A stretch of 64,000 nucleotides of DNA, taken from Butyricicoccus porcorum. GTDB taxonomy: Bacteria; Bacillota; Clostridia; Oscillospirales; Butyricicoccaceae. A model generated the notes under the pieces. That model made no database searches, was not told where the DNA came from, and saw only the letters and a list, made by a program, of their open reading frames with translations. Where the stretch lies: the NCBI RefSeq assembly GCF_002157465.1, contig NZ_NHOC01000001.1, forward strand, positions 62,001 through 126,000, read 5' to 3'. The translations under genes and the position numbers were made by a program. Of this stretch, positions 17,434-26,127 are shown piece by piece; the first letter of the stretch is position 1, and every line of letters starts with the position of its first letter.

Positions 17434-18036
17434 TCAACCTTTCTGCGTATTTACGTTTGTACCGCCGCACACCTGTCGCAGCATTTCGCTCAACAGGCAG
17501 ATGGGAAGCCCCATCACGCCGTAATAGTCCCCGCGGATGCCGGAAATAAACAGGCCGCCCGCGCCCTGAATGCCATAGGCCCCCGCCTTGTCCAGCGGTT
17601 CGCCCGAGGCGGCATAGGCCTCCGCCTCTCCGTCATGCAGCGTGCGGAAGGTCACATCGGTCACAGATACCTCCGCACATTCGGCGTCTGCGGTTTTGAC
17701 ACAGACCGCCGTCATCACCTGATGCGTCCGCCCGGACAGCATCCGCAGCATGCGCACCGCGTCCGCTTCGTCCTGCGGCTTGCCCAGTATGGTGCCGTCG
17801 CATACGACGATGGTGTCCGCCGCAATGACCAGCGCGCTGGATTCCGCCTGCGCGGACACCGCACGCGCCTTGCGCTGTGCCAGCTGCCGCACGTTTTCCT
17901 CCGGCGTACTGTCGGGCGACAGCCTTTCATCCACATCCGCCGGGCAGACAATAAAGTCCGGCGTGATGCGCGCCAACAGCTCGCGCCTGCGCGGCGACTG
18001 CGACGCCAGTATAATCGGATGATACTGTGGTATCAT
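17434..18036 (-). CDS. maf: Maf-family nucleoside triphosphate pyrophosphatase
   Basis: 200-residue house-cleaning enzyme hydrolysing dTTP/UTP-like or modified nucleotides. The diagnostic start LASQSPRRRELL (residues 9-20), the VIAADTIVVCDG motif (about 70) and GKPQDEADAVRML follow in order, then YGIQGAGGLFISGIRGDYYGVMG-type C-terminal motif (starting near 158). The ATG at 18036 has AAAGGAGG 10 bp upstream, and a TTG just before it is possible. It lies 16 bp after dut and abuts mreC. Confidence 0.95.
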   Translation of the reverse strand: MIPQYHPIILASQSPRRRELLARITPDFIVCPADVDERLSPDSTPEENVRQLAQRKARAVSAQAESSALVIAADTIVVCDGTILGKPQDEADAVRMLRMLSGRTHQVMTAVCVKTADAECAEVSVTDVTFRTLHDGEAEAYAASGEPLDKAGAYGIQGAGGLFISGIRGDYYGVMGLPICLLSEMLRQVCGGTNVNTQKG

Positions 18037-18052
18037 CAATGCTGTTCCTCCT

Positions 18053-18505
18053 TTATCGTCCGGTTGAACCGAAGCCGCCCGCACCGCGCGCAGTTTCGCC
18101 CAACCCCTGCACTTCTTCCGCCGCAAACGGCACAACAGGCAGGATGCACAGCTGTGCAATGCGTTCGCCCGGCTCTATGGTATATGCCGTGTCGGACAGA
18201 TTGACCAGCCCGACGCACAGTTCGCCGCGGTAATCGCTGTCAATCACGCCGACGCCGTTGGACAGTGTCAGCCCATGCCGGATTCCCAGCCCGCTGCGCG
18301 CAAATACAAACGCGCCATAGCCTGCATCCGGCAGCTCGATGGCAAGCCCGGTCGGAATGACCGTGCGCCCCATCGGCGGTACAGTCACCGCCTCATCCAT
18401 ATTGGCACACAGGTCTGCGCCTGCCGCGCCTTCGGTTGCCCGGCGCGGCAGCGCGGGCAGGCGTCCCTGCGGCGACGCGATGCGCCGGAACTTCACGGTT
18501 ATCAT
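18053..18505 (-). CDS. dut: Deoxyuridine 5'-triphosphate nucleotidohydrolase
   Basis: 150-residue trimeric dUTPase, making dUMP and keeping uracil out of DNA. Motif 1 is AGADLCANMD, motif 2 ARSGLGIRHGL, motif 3 GVGVIDSDYRGEL, motif 4 ERIAQLCILP and the C-terminal motif 5 GAGGFGSTGR. All five are intact. It starts 5 bp after the U32 peptidase gene, in the same operon. Confidence 0.97.
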   Translation of the reverse strand: MITVKFRRIASPQGRLPALPRRATEGAAGADLCANMDEAVTVPPMGRTVIPTGLAIELPDAGYGAFVFARSGLGIRHGLTLSNGVGVIDSDYRGELCVGLVNLSDTAYTIEPGERIAQLCILPVVPFAAEEVQGLGETARGAGGFGSTGR

Positions 18506-18510
18506 CAGTA

Positions 18511-20625
18511 TTATTCCACTCCTCTGCGATATAATCCCCGTGTGAGCTGCACGCCGAAGTCCGGCGTTTCACCTGCCAGCACTGCGCGCGCGATGCGCGC
18601 CGCCTGCGCCGGGGATTCATCGGTAAACAACAGCCGGGCATATGTGATGCCGGTCTGCCGGTATTCATCGGGTTCCAGATACAGCGGCTGCGAATTATAC
18701 AGGCTGGTGCGGCAGTGCTCCTCGCGGAACACAGGAAATTTTGCGCCGCGCCGGTCGGTCAGGTAATATGCGCCGTCCGCGCATTTGCCCGTACCGTCGC
18801 GCTTGCAGCCGCCCTCGCGCCCTGCAATCATGCAATTTTCCGTCAGCATGAGCGGCAGCCTGCCGCAGACAATCAGCTCGGTTTCCAGCGGCTTGTGCAG
18901 GTCGCGCACCTGCGGCAGCCGCAGCTCAAACGACAGCGTCTGCCGTGCAACACCCATGCCGCGCAGCACCTCCAGCGCACCCGAATTGAACGCATTCAAC
19001 CCGAAATCGCCGAACGCCTGCATGCCGAGTGCGCGCACCGGGACAATCTGCCCGATGGTGCCGCACAGCGCCGCCGTGCAGCCGATCGTCTTGCATTCCT
19101 CCAGCTGTTCGAGCACCTGTTTCTGCTCTCTGTCCCATATGATGCGCGGCAAAACGGGAACCAGCATACAGCCGCGCGCCAGCAGCTGCGCTGCACGCGC
19201 TTTGTGCGCTGCGAGTTCATGCACGGGCACATAGTACGTCTGTACCGGCAGCTGTGCGAGTGCGTCTGTGAGCTGTTCCAGCTCACGCACCTGCACGGTA
19301 TAGCCGGAAAAGCCGGTATCCAGGGTTTCAATTTCAACGGTCTCTGTATTTTCGCGCACCGGCGGTACCGTCGTGCGCATTTCCTCCAGCGCAGCGAGCG
19401 CCTGTCGGCGCAGGTCGTTGACCGTCTTCGCCGCGATGCGCAGGCCACCGTCCAGCTGCATATCAATCTGCTTTACGCTGAATATTGTGCCGCCTGTCTT
19501 GCGCAGGGATTTTTCAATATCTTCTGTTATCGTCTCGCGTTTCTGTGCGCGTTCCGGAATCCCAGATGTCACCGTCACGGTATTCGCGCTGTCGTCCGCA
19601 CGCAGCGTGACCGGCGCGCCCTCGTGTGCCGAAAAGGCAAACGACACTGCGGCACAGGGACGCTCCTGCCCTTCTGCAAAGGTGCGCGCCGCCGCATCAT
19701 ACAGCGGCGCAAGCCCCTTTTCCGGTGTCGGCGCGCGCATACCGAACATCGACGGACCGATATGGTCATCCAGATAGCCCTGTGTGAAGCCGTCGCGGGA
19801 AAACACCTTTTCCAGTGTGTCCAGCTCGTCCCGTGTCGGGGCACGGCCTTCATTCAGCACCGCCGCATAAATTTTTGTGACAATGGCGACATATTCCGGG
19901 CGCTTCATGCGTCCCTCGATTTTGAGCGAGGACACACCTGCTTCGCACAGCGCGCGCAGGCGCGGCAGCAGGCACAAATCCTTCAGGCTCATCGGATAGC
20001 GGTTTTTGCCGCCATAAGGCAGACGGCACGGCTGGGCACACATGCCGCGATTGCCGCTGCGCCGTCCGATGACGGCGGACAACTCGCACTGCCCGGAATA
20101 GCACATGCACAGCGCGCCGTGCACAAACACCTCGGTTTCCACACCGGCATGCGCCGTGATATACCGGATTTCCTCCAGCGGAAGCTCGCGCGACAGCACT
20201 ACGCGCGAAAAGCCCAGCGCCTTCGCCGCCCGTGCGCCCGCGAGCGAATGCACGGTCAGCTGCGTCGAAGCGTGCAGCACTGCGTCAGGGAAATGTTCCC
20301 AGATGCAGCGCGCCGCACCCAGGTCCTGTACAATCAGCGCATCTGCGCCCGCCTCCAGCAGCAGGCGGACATCGCGCAGCAGCGCAGGGATTTCACGGTC
20401 GGAAATCAGCGTATTGACCGTGACATTGGTCTTGACGCCGTGCAGGCGGCAGTACGACAGCGCCTGCCGCATCTCGTCCGCGGTAAAATTTTTCGCACCG
20501 CGCCGCGCGTTAAAAGTTCCAAAGCCCAGATAGACTGCCGTTGCGCCGTTCTGTACGGCGGCGCGCACCGCGTCCATGGAGCCCGCCGGGGCAAGCAGCT
20601 CCGGCAAATGGGTCTGCTGCGTCAC
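18511..20625 (-). CDS. U32 family peptidase / RNA hydroxylation-type protein
   Basis: 704 residues. The N-terminal domain (about 1-290) opens with LPELLAPAGSMDAVRAAVQNGA and contains the U32 signature region ELSAVIGRRSGNRGMCAQPCRLPY with Cys residues that, in relatives such as RlhA/TrhP, belong to a prephenate-dependent tRNA or 23S rRNA hydroxylation system. A DUF3656-type middle domain (about 370-480) and a second Cys-rich part (ENCMIAGREGGCKRDGTGKC) follow. Annotated peptidase activity is doubtful for the family. The start overlaps the zapA stop by 4 bp (ATGA), indicating coupling. Confidence 0.85.
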   Translation of the reverse strand: MTQQTHLPELLAPAGSMDAVRAAVQNGATAVYLGFGTFNARRGAKNFTADEMRQALSYCRLHGVKTNVTVNTLISDREIPALLRDVRLLLEAGADALIVQDLGAARCIWEHFPDAVLHASTQLTVHSLAGARAAKALGFSRVVLSRELPLEEIRYITAHAGVETEVFVHGALCMCYSGQCELSAVIGRRSGNRGMCAQPCRLPYGGKNRYPMSLKDLCLLPRLRALCEAGVSSLKIEGRMKRPEYVAIVTKIYAAVLNEGRAPTRDELDTLEKVFSRDGFTQGYLDDHIGPSMFGMRAPTPEKGLAPLYDAAARTFAEGQERPCAAVSFAFSAHEGAPVTLRADDSANTVTVTSGIPERAQKRETITEDIEKSLRKTGGTIFSVKQIDMQLDGGLRIAAKTVNDLRRQALAALEEMRTTVPPVRENTETVEIETLDTGFSGYTVQVRELEQLTDALAQLPVQTYYVPVHELAAHKARAAQLLARGCMLVPVLPRIIWDREQKQVLEQLEECKTIGCTAALCGTIGQIVPVRALGMQAFGDFGLNAFNSGALEVLRGMGVARQTLSFELRLPQVRDLHKPLETELIVCGRLPLMLTENCMIAGREGGCKRDGTGKCADGAYYLTDRRGAKFPVFREEHCRTSLYNSQPLYLEPDEYRQTGITYARLLFTDESPAQAARIARAVLAGETPDFGVQLTRGLYRRGVE

Positions 20626-21332
20626 TTGAGCAAGCGCGACAGGCGGGAGCGCAGGTCATTGAGCTGGCGCTCCGTAGACGCCAGTTCCTTCTCCAGCTCC
20701 TCAATGCGGCGCTGCATCTTGTCGCATTCCGCCGCCTTTTCACGCACCTCACGCAGCTCGCGCTCGATGCGCTCCGCCTGCTCGAGGTCGGTCTGATGGC
20801 GCGTGTCCGCGTCATTCAGCTGCTGCTCCAGCTCGTTGACGCGGCGGGTGCGCGCTTCCGCCTCACCCAGTGCGGCCTGCATGCGCTTCTGTGTCTCGCC
20901 CAGCTTATCCTCCAGCTCGGCAATGCGCACCTTGTTCTTTTCCGCCGCTTCGACCTGCGCTTCCAGTTCGGCAATGCGGTCCTTGAACTGGTTGACCGAT
21001 GCCATTTCTTCTGCGCGCTCCGCCGCGCTCTTCTCAAGGCTGCTGATTTCCTCGTGCGCATCCGCCAGCTCCTGTGTCAGGCTTTTGTTTTCCGTCAGAT
21101 AACCGGAAATCTGCGTGCGCAGGTTTTCCGCGCCCTGCACGGCCTGTACATAGTTGTCCGCCATGTCACAGGCTGCCAGCATGAGCGCCTGCATCATGTT
21201 CGCACCGTTCTCCCGAATCTTGCACACGCGGTTGTCGACCAGCGCGGCAATCTTAGTCATATATTCCTCATCCTGCTCACCGGTCATCGTGAACCGGTTG
21301 CCTGCAATGACGACTTCGACTCTGTTTTTCAT
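20622..21332 (-). CDS. zapA: Cell division protein ZapA with long C-terminal coiled coil
   Basis: 236 residues. The N-terminal domain (about 1-95) matches ZapA: VEVVIAGNRFTMTGEQDEEYM then KIAALVDNRV and ALMLAACDMADNY. ZapA crosslinks FtsZ filaments at midcell. The rest (about 95-230) is an uninterrupted heptad-rich coiled coil of Glu, Arg, Leu and Gln, whereas ZapA usually stops near 100 residues. The start at 21332 has TGGAGG 9 bp upstream. It is the first gene of the zapA-U32-dut-maf-mreCD-mrdA run. Confidence 0.85.
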   Translation of the reverse strand: MKNRVEVVIAGNRFTMTGEQDEEYMTKIAALVDNRVCKIRENGANMMQALMLAACDMADNYVQAVQGAENLRTQISGYLTENKSLTQELADAHEEISSLEKSAAERAEEMASVNQFKDRIAELEAQVEAAEKNKVRIAELEDKLGETQKRMQAALGEAEARTRRVNELEQQLNDADTRHQTDLEQAERIERELREVREKAAECDKMQRRIEELEKELASTERQLNDLRSRLSRLLK

Positions 21333-21532
21333 GAATCCCTGCCTCCAGTTGTCCGCTCTCACAGCCGCTGCCGCGGGCGGATTTCTTCATACACGGGTAT
21401 TATATCACAGTCCCCGCTATTTTGTTAACAGTTTGTTGCAGAAACTGTGCTTTTTTTGCACGGAATGCGTAACAATTGCGTGCCGCGCCGCCGCTGTGTG
21501 CATCCTGCACAGAAAAACAAACAGAAAAGAAA

Positions 21533-21561
21533 TTGTATCCGGCGCTTTTTCATGCTAAAAT
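21533..21561 (+). promoter_or_regulatory. Promoter of proB-proA
   Basis: TTGTAT (21533-21538), 17-bp spacer, TAAAAT (21556-21561), about 60 bp before the proB start. Confidence 0.65.
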
Positions 21562-21619
21562 GAAAAACACAAACAAACGCTTCGCCGCAGCCGCGGCGCA
21601 AAAAGGAGACCCATATATT

Positions 21620-22423
21620 ATGATGAATCTGAGCCAGGTGCGCCGCATCGTGGTCAAAGTCGGCACCTCGACGCTCACCTATCCGACCGGAAAGCTGAAT
21701 ATCCGCGGCATTGAACGCCTCGTCCGCTGCATTGCTGACCTGCACAACCGCGGTTACGATATGATGCTCGTTTCGTCCGGTGCCATCGGCGTCGGCGCAT
21801 CCAAGCTCCGCCTGCCGGAGCGCCCCACCACGTTGCGCATGAAGCAGGCTGCCGCTGCGGTCGGCCAGTGCGAGCTGATGCATGTGTACGATAAAATCTT
21901 TGCAGAATACGGCATCTCTACCGCCCAGATTCTGCTCACCACCGACGATACAGAAGACGAACGCCGCCGCCTCAACGTGCACAATACATTTGACGCGCTG
22001 CTTGAAACCGGCGCACTGCCGATTGTCAATGAAAACGACACCGTCGCCGTCGAAGAAATCGAATTTGGCGACAACGACCGCCTTGCCGCCGTCGTCGCGC
22101 GCGTATCGCACGCCGATCTGCTGGTCATCCTGACCGATATGGACGGTCTGTTCGACGATAACCCGCGTGAAAATCCAGAGGCACGCCTCATCCCGGTTGT
22201 CCACAAAATCACCGATGACCTGCGCGGCATCGCGGGCGGCGCCGGAACGGAAAACGGCACCGGCGGCATGGCGACCAAGCTGGGCGCCGCTGAGCTGTGC
22301 ATGGAGCGCGGCATTCCGATGTTCGTCATCAACGGTGCAAAGCCGGAAACACTGTACGAAATCACCCAGGGACGGCTCGCCGGAACACTGTTCCTGCCGC
22401 CCGAAGCCCCTGACAAGGACTGA
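21620..22423 (+). CDS. proB: Glutamate 5-kinase
   Basis: 267-residue enzyme phosphorylating glutamate at the gamma carboxyl, the first step of proline synthesis. The amino-acid kinase fold shows VVKVGTSTLT at the N-terminus, the VSSGAIGVGASKL loop, NENDTVAVEEIEFGDND (substrate loop) and GTGGMATKLGAA (ATP loop). It lacks the C-terminal PUA domain, so it is the short form. AAAGGAG lies 9 bp before ATGATG; I take the first ATG, though 21623 is equally possible. proA follows 14 bp downstream. Confidence 0.96.
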   Translation: MMNLSQVRRIVVKVGTSTLTYPTGKLNIRGIERLVRCIADLHNRGYDMMLVSSGAIGVGASKLRLPERPTTLRMKQAAAAVGQCELMHVYDKIFAEYGISTAQILLTTDDTEDERRRLNVHNTFDALLETGALPIVNENDTVAVEEIEFGDNDRLAAVVARVSHADLLVILTDMDGLFDDNPRENPEARLIPVVHKITDDLRGIAGGAGTENGTGGMATKLGAAELCMERGIPMFVINGAKPETLYEITQGRLAGTLFLPPEAPDKD

Positions 22424-22437
22424 GAAAGGATGGTACC

Positions 22438-23682
22438 ATGACCTCTGTACTCGATACCTGCCGCCGTGCCGCTGCTGTCAAGCATGAGATCGGCGCGCTT
22501 GGAACCAAAGAAAAAAACCGCGTTCTGCTCACCATTGCGGACGCATTGCAGGCGCACCGTGCGGACATCAAGGCCGCCAATGCGCTGGATATCGAAGCCG
22601 GACGCAAAAACGGCCTGAACGAAGGCCTGATTGACCGTCTCACGCTGGGCGATGACCGCATTGACGGCGTCGCAGAGGGCTGCCGCCAGGTTGCTGCACT
22701 GCCTGACCCGGTGGGCGAGGTGACCGAAATGAAGGTCACGCCCGGCGGTCTGAAAATCGGCAAAAAGCGCGTGCCGATGGGCGTCATCGGCATCATCTAT
22801 GAATCGCGCCCGAATGTCACGGTCGATGCGGCGGCGCTGTGCTTCAAGGCCGGCTCCGCCTGCGTACTGCGCGGCGGAAAAGAAGCCTTCCGTTCCAACC
22901 AGTGCCTGATGAACATCATGCGCGACGCAGTCGCCTCCTGCGGCCTGTCGCCGGATATCCTGAATCTCGTCGAAGATACGACACACGAGGGCGCCAACGT
23001 CATGATGCAGGCAAACGGCCTGATCGATGTGCTCATCCCGCGCGGCGGTGCGCGCCTGATTCAGGCAGTCGTGCACAACGCCACTGTCCCGGTCATCGAA
23101 ACCGGCGTCGGCAACTGCCATATCTATGTCGATGCCAGCGCCGACCTCGACATGGCGGCGAATATTTTGGAGAATGCCAAATGTCAGCGCGTTTCTGTCT
23201 GCAATGCGGCAGAAAGCCTGCTTGTGCACCGCGATATCGCAGACGCCTTCCTGCCGCTGGCAAAGCAGCGCCTGGACGCACACCATGTCGTCTGGCACGG
23301 CTGTCCGGATACCTGTGCCATCCTGCCCGGCATTGTCCCCGCAACCGACGAAGATTATGGCACGGAATATCTCGACTATGAGATTTCCTGCAAAATTGTC
23401 GATTCGGTCGAGGAAGCCATCGACCACATCAACCACTACAACACCGGTCATTCCGAGAGCATTGTGACGCACGACTATTTTGCGGCACAGAAATTCCTCG
23501 ACCGCGTCGATGCGGCGGCGGTCTATGTCAACGCCTCCACCCGGTTTACCGACGGCGGAGAATTCGGCTTCGGCGCAGAAATCGGTATTTCCACCCAGAA
23601 GCTGCATGCACGCGGCCCGATGGGTTTGAAGGAGCTGACCTCCAGCAAATATATCATCTATGGAGAAGGACAAATTCGCTGA
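22438..23682 (+). CDS. proA: Gamma-glutamyl phosphate reductase
   Basis: 414-residue NADPH-dependent enzyme reducing glutamyl 5-phosphate to the semialdehyde, acting with the ProB product because the intermediate is unstable. The aldehyde-dehydrogenase fold shows GVIGIIYESRPNVTVDAA, GGKEAFRSN, the catalytic Cys in CQRVSVCNAAESLLVH (about 250), and the C-terminal TDGGEFGFGAEIGISTQKLH. AAAGG precedes the ATG. It is the second gene of proBA. Confidence 0.97.
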   Translation: MTSVLDTCRRAAAVKHEIGALGTKEKNRVLLTIADALQAHRADIKAANALDIEAGRKNGLNEGLIDRLTLGDDRIDGVAEGCRQVAALPDPVGEVTEMKVTPGGLKIGKKRVPMGVIGIIYESRPNVTVDAAALCFKAGSACVLRGGKEAFRSNQCLMNIMRDAVASCGLSPDILNLVEDTTHEGANVMMQANGLIDVLIPRGGARLIQAVVHNATVPVIETGVGNCHIYVDASADLDMAANILENAKCQRVSVCNAAESLLVHRDIADAFLPLAKQRLDAHHVVWHGCPDTCAILPGIVPATDEDYGTEYLDYEISCKIVDSVEEAIDHINHYNTGHSESIVTHDYFAAQKFLDRVDAAAVYVNASTRFTDGGEFGFGAEIGISTQKLHARGPMGLKELTSSKYIIYGEGQIR

Positions 23683-23715
23683 CGCGCATTCCTGCACACA
23701 GAAAGGAGCCTTGTC

Positions 23716-24318
23716 ATGGAACGCGAATTCAAATGGCAGATTGCTAACCCTGCCGACTTCGACCGCATTGCGGAGAGTGATGCAGTCCAGCCGCTGGTAC
23801 AGTCCAGCGGTACAACCGAAATGGAAGCCATCTATTACGACACCTTTGACGGACAGCTTGCGAAGGTACGCGGCGGTCTGCGCCTGCGCCGCGAGGACGG
23901 CGAGTGTGTCGTCTGTCTCAAGCTCGCCCCACAGGAGGACTTTGACGGCGCATTCAAGGCACGTGAAGAATACGAATGCTATGCGCCGGATGTCCGCAGC
24001 GGCATGCTCAACCTGCCCTCGGTCGGTGCACCGCAGGAGTTCTGCGATGAAATTCTCAAGTCTGACCTGATGGAGCTGGGACGCACGATTTTTACGCGCC
24101 GCACCTATCAGCTCGCCTATCAGGGCTGCACCTGTGAGCTGGCGTTTGACACCGGCAAGATCACACACCGTGGCCGTATCAGCCCGATCTGTGAGATGGA
24201 GCTGGAGCTCAAGGACGGCAGTACGGACGATTTCAACACGCTTGCCCTCGCTTTGCAGGCCAAATTTTCCCTCCGGCCGCAGCCGCTGTCCAAACTGGCG
24301 CGCATGCTGAGGCTGTAA
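23716..24318 (+). CDS. CYTH domain protein (triphosphate tunnel phosphohydrolase)
   Basis: 200 residues, nearly all CYTH. The ExExK signature is at the start (EREFK, residues 2-6). Further beta strands with paired basic and acidic residues follow (GGLRLRREDGECVVCLKL; REEYECY; ELAFDTGKI; MELELKDG). Such proteins cleave tripolyphosphate or other triphosphates with a metal; the substrate here is unknown. AAAGGAG lies 7 bp before the ATG. It follows proA by 33 bp and ends at a strong terminator, so it is probably in the pro operon. Confidence 0.87.
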   Translation: MEREFKWQIANPADFDRIAESDAVQPLVQSSGTTEMEAIYYDTFDGQLAKVRGGLRLRREDGECVVCLKLAPQEDFDGAFKAREEYECYAPDVRSGMLNLPSVGAPQEFCDEILKSDLMELGRTIFTRRTYQLAYQGCTCELAFDTGKITHRGRISPICEMELELKDGSTDDFNTLALALQAKFSLRPQPLSKLARMLRL

Positions 24319-24340
24319 AAAAACAATCTGAAAACAGCGA

Positions 24341-24378
24341 AACCTCCCGCAGGATGAAACGCCCGCGGGAGGTTTTTT
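24341..24378 (+). terminator. Terminator of the proBA-CYTH operon
   Basis: Perfect 10-bp stem AACCTCCCGC/GCGGGAGGTT with a 14-nt loop and six T residues. Confidence 0.9.
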
Positions 24379-24506
24379 CTATAGGTCTAACTGTTGTAAT
24401 GGATGGTTGCGGATGTCCGTCCGTATCCAGCATCCAGGTCAGATAAAAAATGCTTTCATAGGAGTCCACCTCTGCCCCAGTATACCACAGGCAGCGAGTG
24501 GATGCG

Positions 24507-25028
24507 TTACGACTCAGCGGTTTTCTTTTTCGCATGCCCCATGCGCTTTTTGATATAGGGCTGAATCTGGTCAAATTCCATGTCCAGTGCCACAGCCAGC
24601 TCGCCATACAGCAGCTTTTCCGCACGCTTCATATACTGCTGGTCGATCTGTCCCATATGGCGCCCCGCCTTGATGGAGCGCTCATTTTTCAGGTAGACGC
24701 TTTTAATCAATCGAATCAGGTCGTCGTTTTCATGCGTATTCAGGCAGGCACGATAGCGCTCACTCAGCATCTTGATGTCACAGCCGCCGCATACGTCCTC
24801 CGGGATATCCGGAATGCGTGCAATCAGCTCCTCTGCCTGTTCTCTGGTCATGACCGGGCGCATGAACGCCTTGGTATCAATGGGTGTATAAATGGTCTCC
24901 GTATCAAAAACCGGGGCGAGCTTATAATACTGTGTGTTGTCCCTGGGATTGCCGTCGAGCTTTCCGACGCTCTCCACACGGCACACACCTGTGCTCCCGT
25001 ACATAATCAAATCTCCCGCCTGATACAT
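24507..25028 (-). CDS. CarD-family transcriptional regulator
   Basis: 173 residues. The N-terminal RNA polymerase-interaction domain (about 1-60; YQAGDLIMYGSTGVCRVESV) is the CarD/TRCF Tudor-like fold, and the helical C-terminal part (about 70-165) binds upstream promoter DNA in relatives and stabilises open complexes. A CGGCDIKM cysteine pair sits between them. GGAGGAGG lies 9 bp before the ATG at 25028. It appears monocistronic. Confidence 0.9.
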   Translation of the reverse strand: MYQAGDLIMYGSTGVCRVESVGKLDGNPRDNTQYYKLAPVFDTETIYTPIDTKAFMRPVMTREQAEELIARIPDIPEDVCGGCDIKMLSERYRACLNTHENDDLIRLIKSVYLKNERSIKAGRHMGQIDQQYMKRAEKLLYGELAVALDMEFDQIQPYIKKRMGHAKKKTAES

Positions 25029-25229
25029 ATCTGAATTCCTCCTCCGCCGGATTTCCGTTCTGTCCGGCAAATGCGTATATTTGCCTCATTGTACATCCTT
25101 CCGTTATATTTATTGTAACACCTTTTTATCGCCTCATGTAAGCGGATTTTTTGAAATAGTGCCGAATTTCTCCCGAATCCGCCGTTTTTCCATGCGCTTA
25201 ACGCCGAAATTTGATACCAGAAAGCAAAA

Positions 25230-25259
25230 ACGCCTGCGATTTCATCCCATCGCAGGCGT
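25230..25259 (-). terminator. Terminator of the barnase-barstar operon
   Basis: Perfect 11-bp stem ACGCCTGCGAT/ATCGCAGGCGT with an 8-nt loop followed by TTTTTGC on the minus strand, 14 bp past the barstar stop. Confidence 0.9.
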
Positions 25260-25273
25260 CTGTCTGTATGCAT

Positions 25274-25528
25274 TTATGCTTCTTGTATCGTAATCTTCAG
25301 CGCAGGGTTTTCGCGTCCCGCTGCACACAGCACGCGGCAGACGCGTTCAAAGCCATCCGCAGCCTCCGGCACATGCGTCAGCAGCAGCTCTGTCTCCGGC
25401 AGGGCGGTCAGGCAGTCATACAGTGCATCGAGATTGCTGCCGCAGTAGTCCGGCAGCTCCAGCATGTCCTTCAGATAGGCATACACTCCGTCCCGCCCCA
25501 TGCGGCGGGCATCCAGCACGACAGTCAC
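25274..25528 (-). CDS. Barstar-family ribonuclease inhibitor
   Basis: 84 residues. TVVLDARRM...LKDMLELPDYCGSNLDALYDCLT matches barstar: a first strand, helix, and the Tyr-Cys-Gly-x-Asn-Leu-Asp-Ala stretch that in barstar carries Asp35/Asp39-type contacts to barnase (here Tyr28, Asn32, Asp34 region). The protein is cytoplasmic and should protect the cell from the RNase encoded just upstream. The start is GTG with GGAGG 7 bp upstream; GTGA overlaps the barnase stop by 4 bp, so the two are coupled. Confidence 0.85.
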   Translation of the reverse strand: MTVVLDARRMGRDGVYAYLKDMLELPDYCGSNLDALYDCLTALPETELLLTHVPEAADGFERVCRVLCAAGRENPALKITIQEA

Positions 25529-26049
25529 GGCGATTCCTCCCCATACATCAGCTCAAAGGTCTCATAATGGTCTTCGGTGTAGTAAATCAGGCCATCATTG
25601 GAATACACCAGACGTTTGGCGCCGCGGTAGCTCCCGGTGCTGTCGATGTCGCATTCGTGGTATTCACGCCCGTCCGCTTCGGGAAGCCTGCCCTCATAGT
25701 TGCCAAAATAGTCGCCGCCGATGCTCTTGCCGGGCGCAACGGCACCGAGATTGCCCTCTTTGCTGTCCCAGCCGAGCGCCTGTGCCTCCTTCTTGGTGAT
25801 GAAATTGCCCGGCAGATGGCCGTATGTATTGAGGTACGCGGCGACCTCCTCTTTGGAGGTATATGTCCCGTCCTCGTCCAGCGGGGATTCCTCTGGCGCC
25901 GTGCCCTCAGCCTCCGCGCCGTCCACCTCGACGGTCTGCCCGCTGGCGGCAGAACCGGTGTCCGCCATCTCCACACGGACTGTACAGCCGCACAGCAGTA
26001 AGAGCAGGGACAGCAGCAACGCCCCTATGGTTTTTGCATATCGTTTCAT
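25525..26049 (-). CDS. Barnase-like ribonuclease, predicted lipoprotein
   Basis: 174 residues. A signal peptide with a lipobox-like LLCGC (Cys about residue 21) suggests a lipid-anchored exported protein. After an acidic, low-complexity linker (about 22-62) the barnase/N1 fold begins: YLNTYGHLPGNFITKKEAQALGW, GKSIGGDYFGNYEGRLP, then YHECDID, YRGAKRLVYS and EDHYETF. Lys27, Glu73, Arg83, Arg87 and His102 of barnase all have counterparts, so the enzyme should be active. AAAGGAG lies 5 bp before the ATG. The barstar gene overlaps its stop. Confidence 0.9.
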   Translation of the reverse strand: MKRYAKTIGALLLSLLLLLCGCTVRVEMADTGSAASGQTVEVDGAEAEGTAPEESPLDEDGTYTSKEEVAAYLNTYGHLPGNFITKKEAQALGWDSKEGNLGAVAPGKSIGGDYFGNYEGRLPEADGREYHECDIDSTGSYRGAKRLVYSNDGLIYYTEDHYETFELMYGEESP

Positions 26050-26070
26050 CTGATCTCCTTTCCCGGCAAA

Positions 26071-26111
26071 AAATGCCCCGCAGAACGGCTCTTCCAAACC
26101 GCACCGCGGGG
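26071..26111 (-). terminator. Terminator of trxA
   Basis: CCCCGC/GCGGGG stem (26076-26081 with 26106-26111) extended by partial inner pairing, followed by CATTTTTTG on the minus strand. Confidence 0.7.
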
Positions 26112-26127
26112 ACATTCTTTTGTTCTT

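Noticed and set aside
13858-18204. A 1448-codon open frame on the plus strand
   Set aside because: It is antisense to mrdA, mreD, mreC and maf, which have strong family motifs and ribosome binding sites. High-GC codon use of the real genes leaves the opposite frame open.
21754-24168. An 804-codon open frame on the minus strand
   Set aside because: Antisense to proB, proA and the CYTH gene, which are clearly real.
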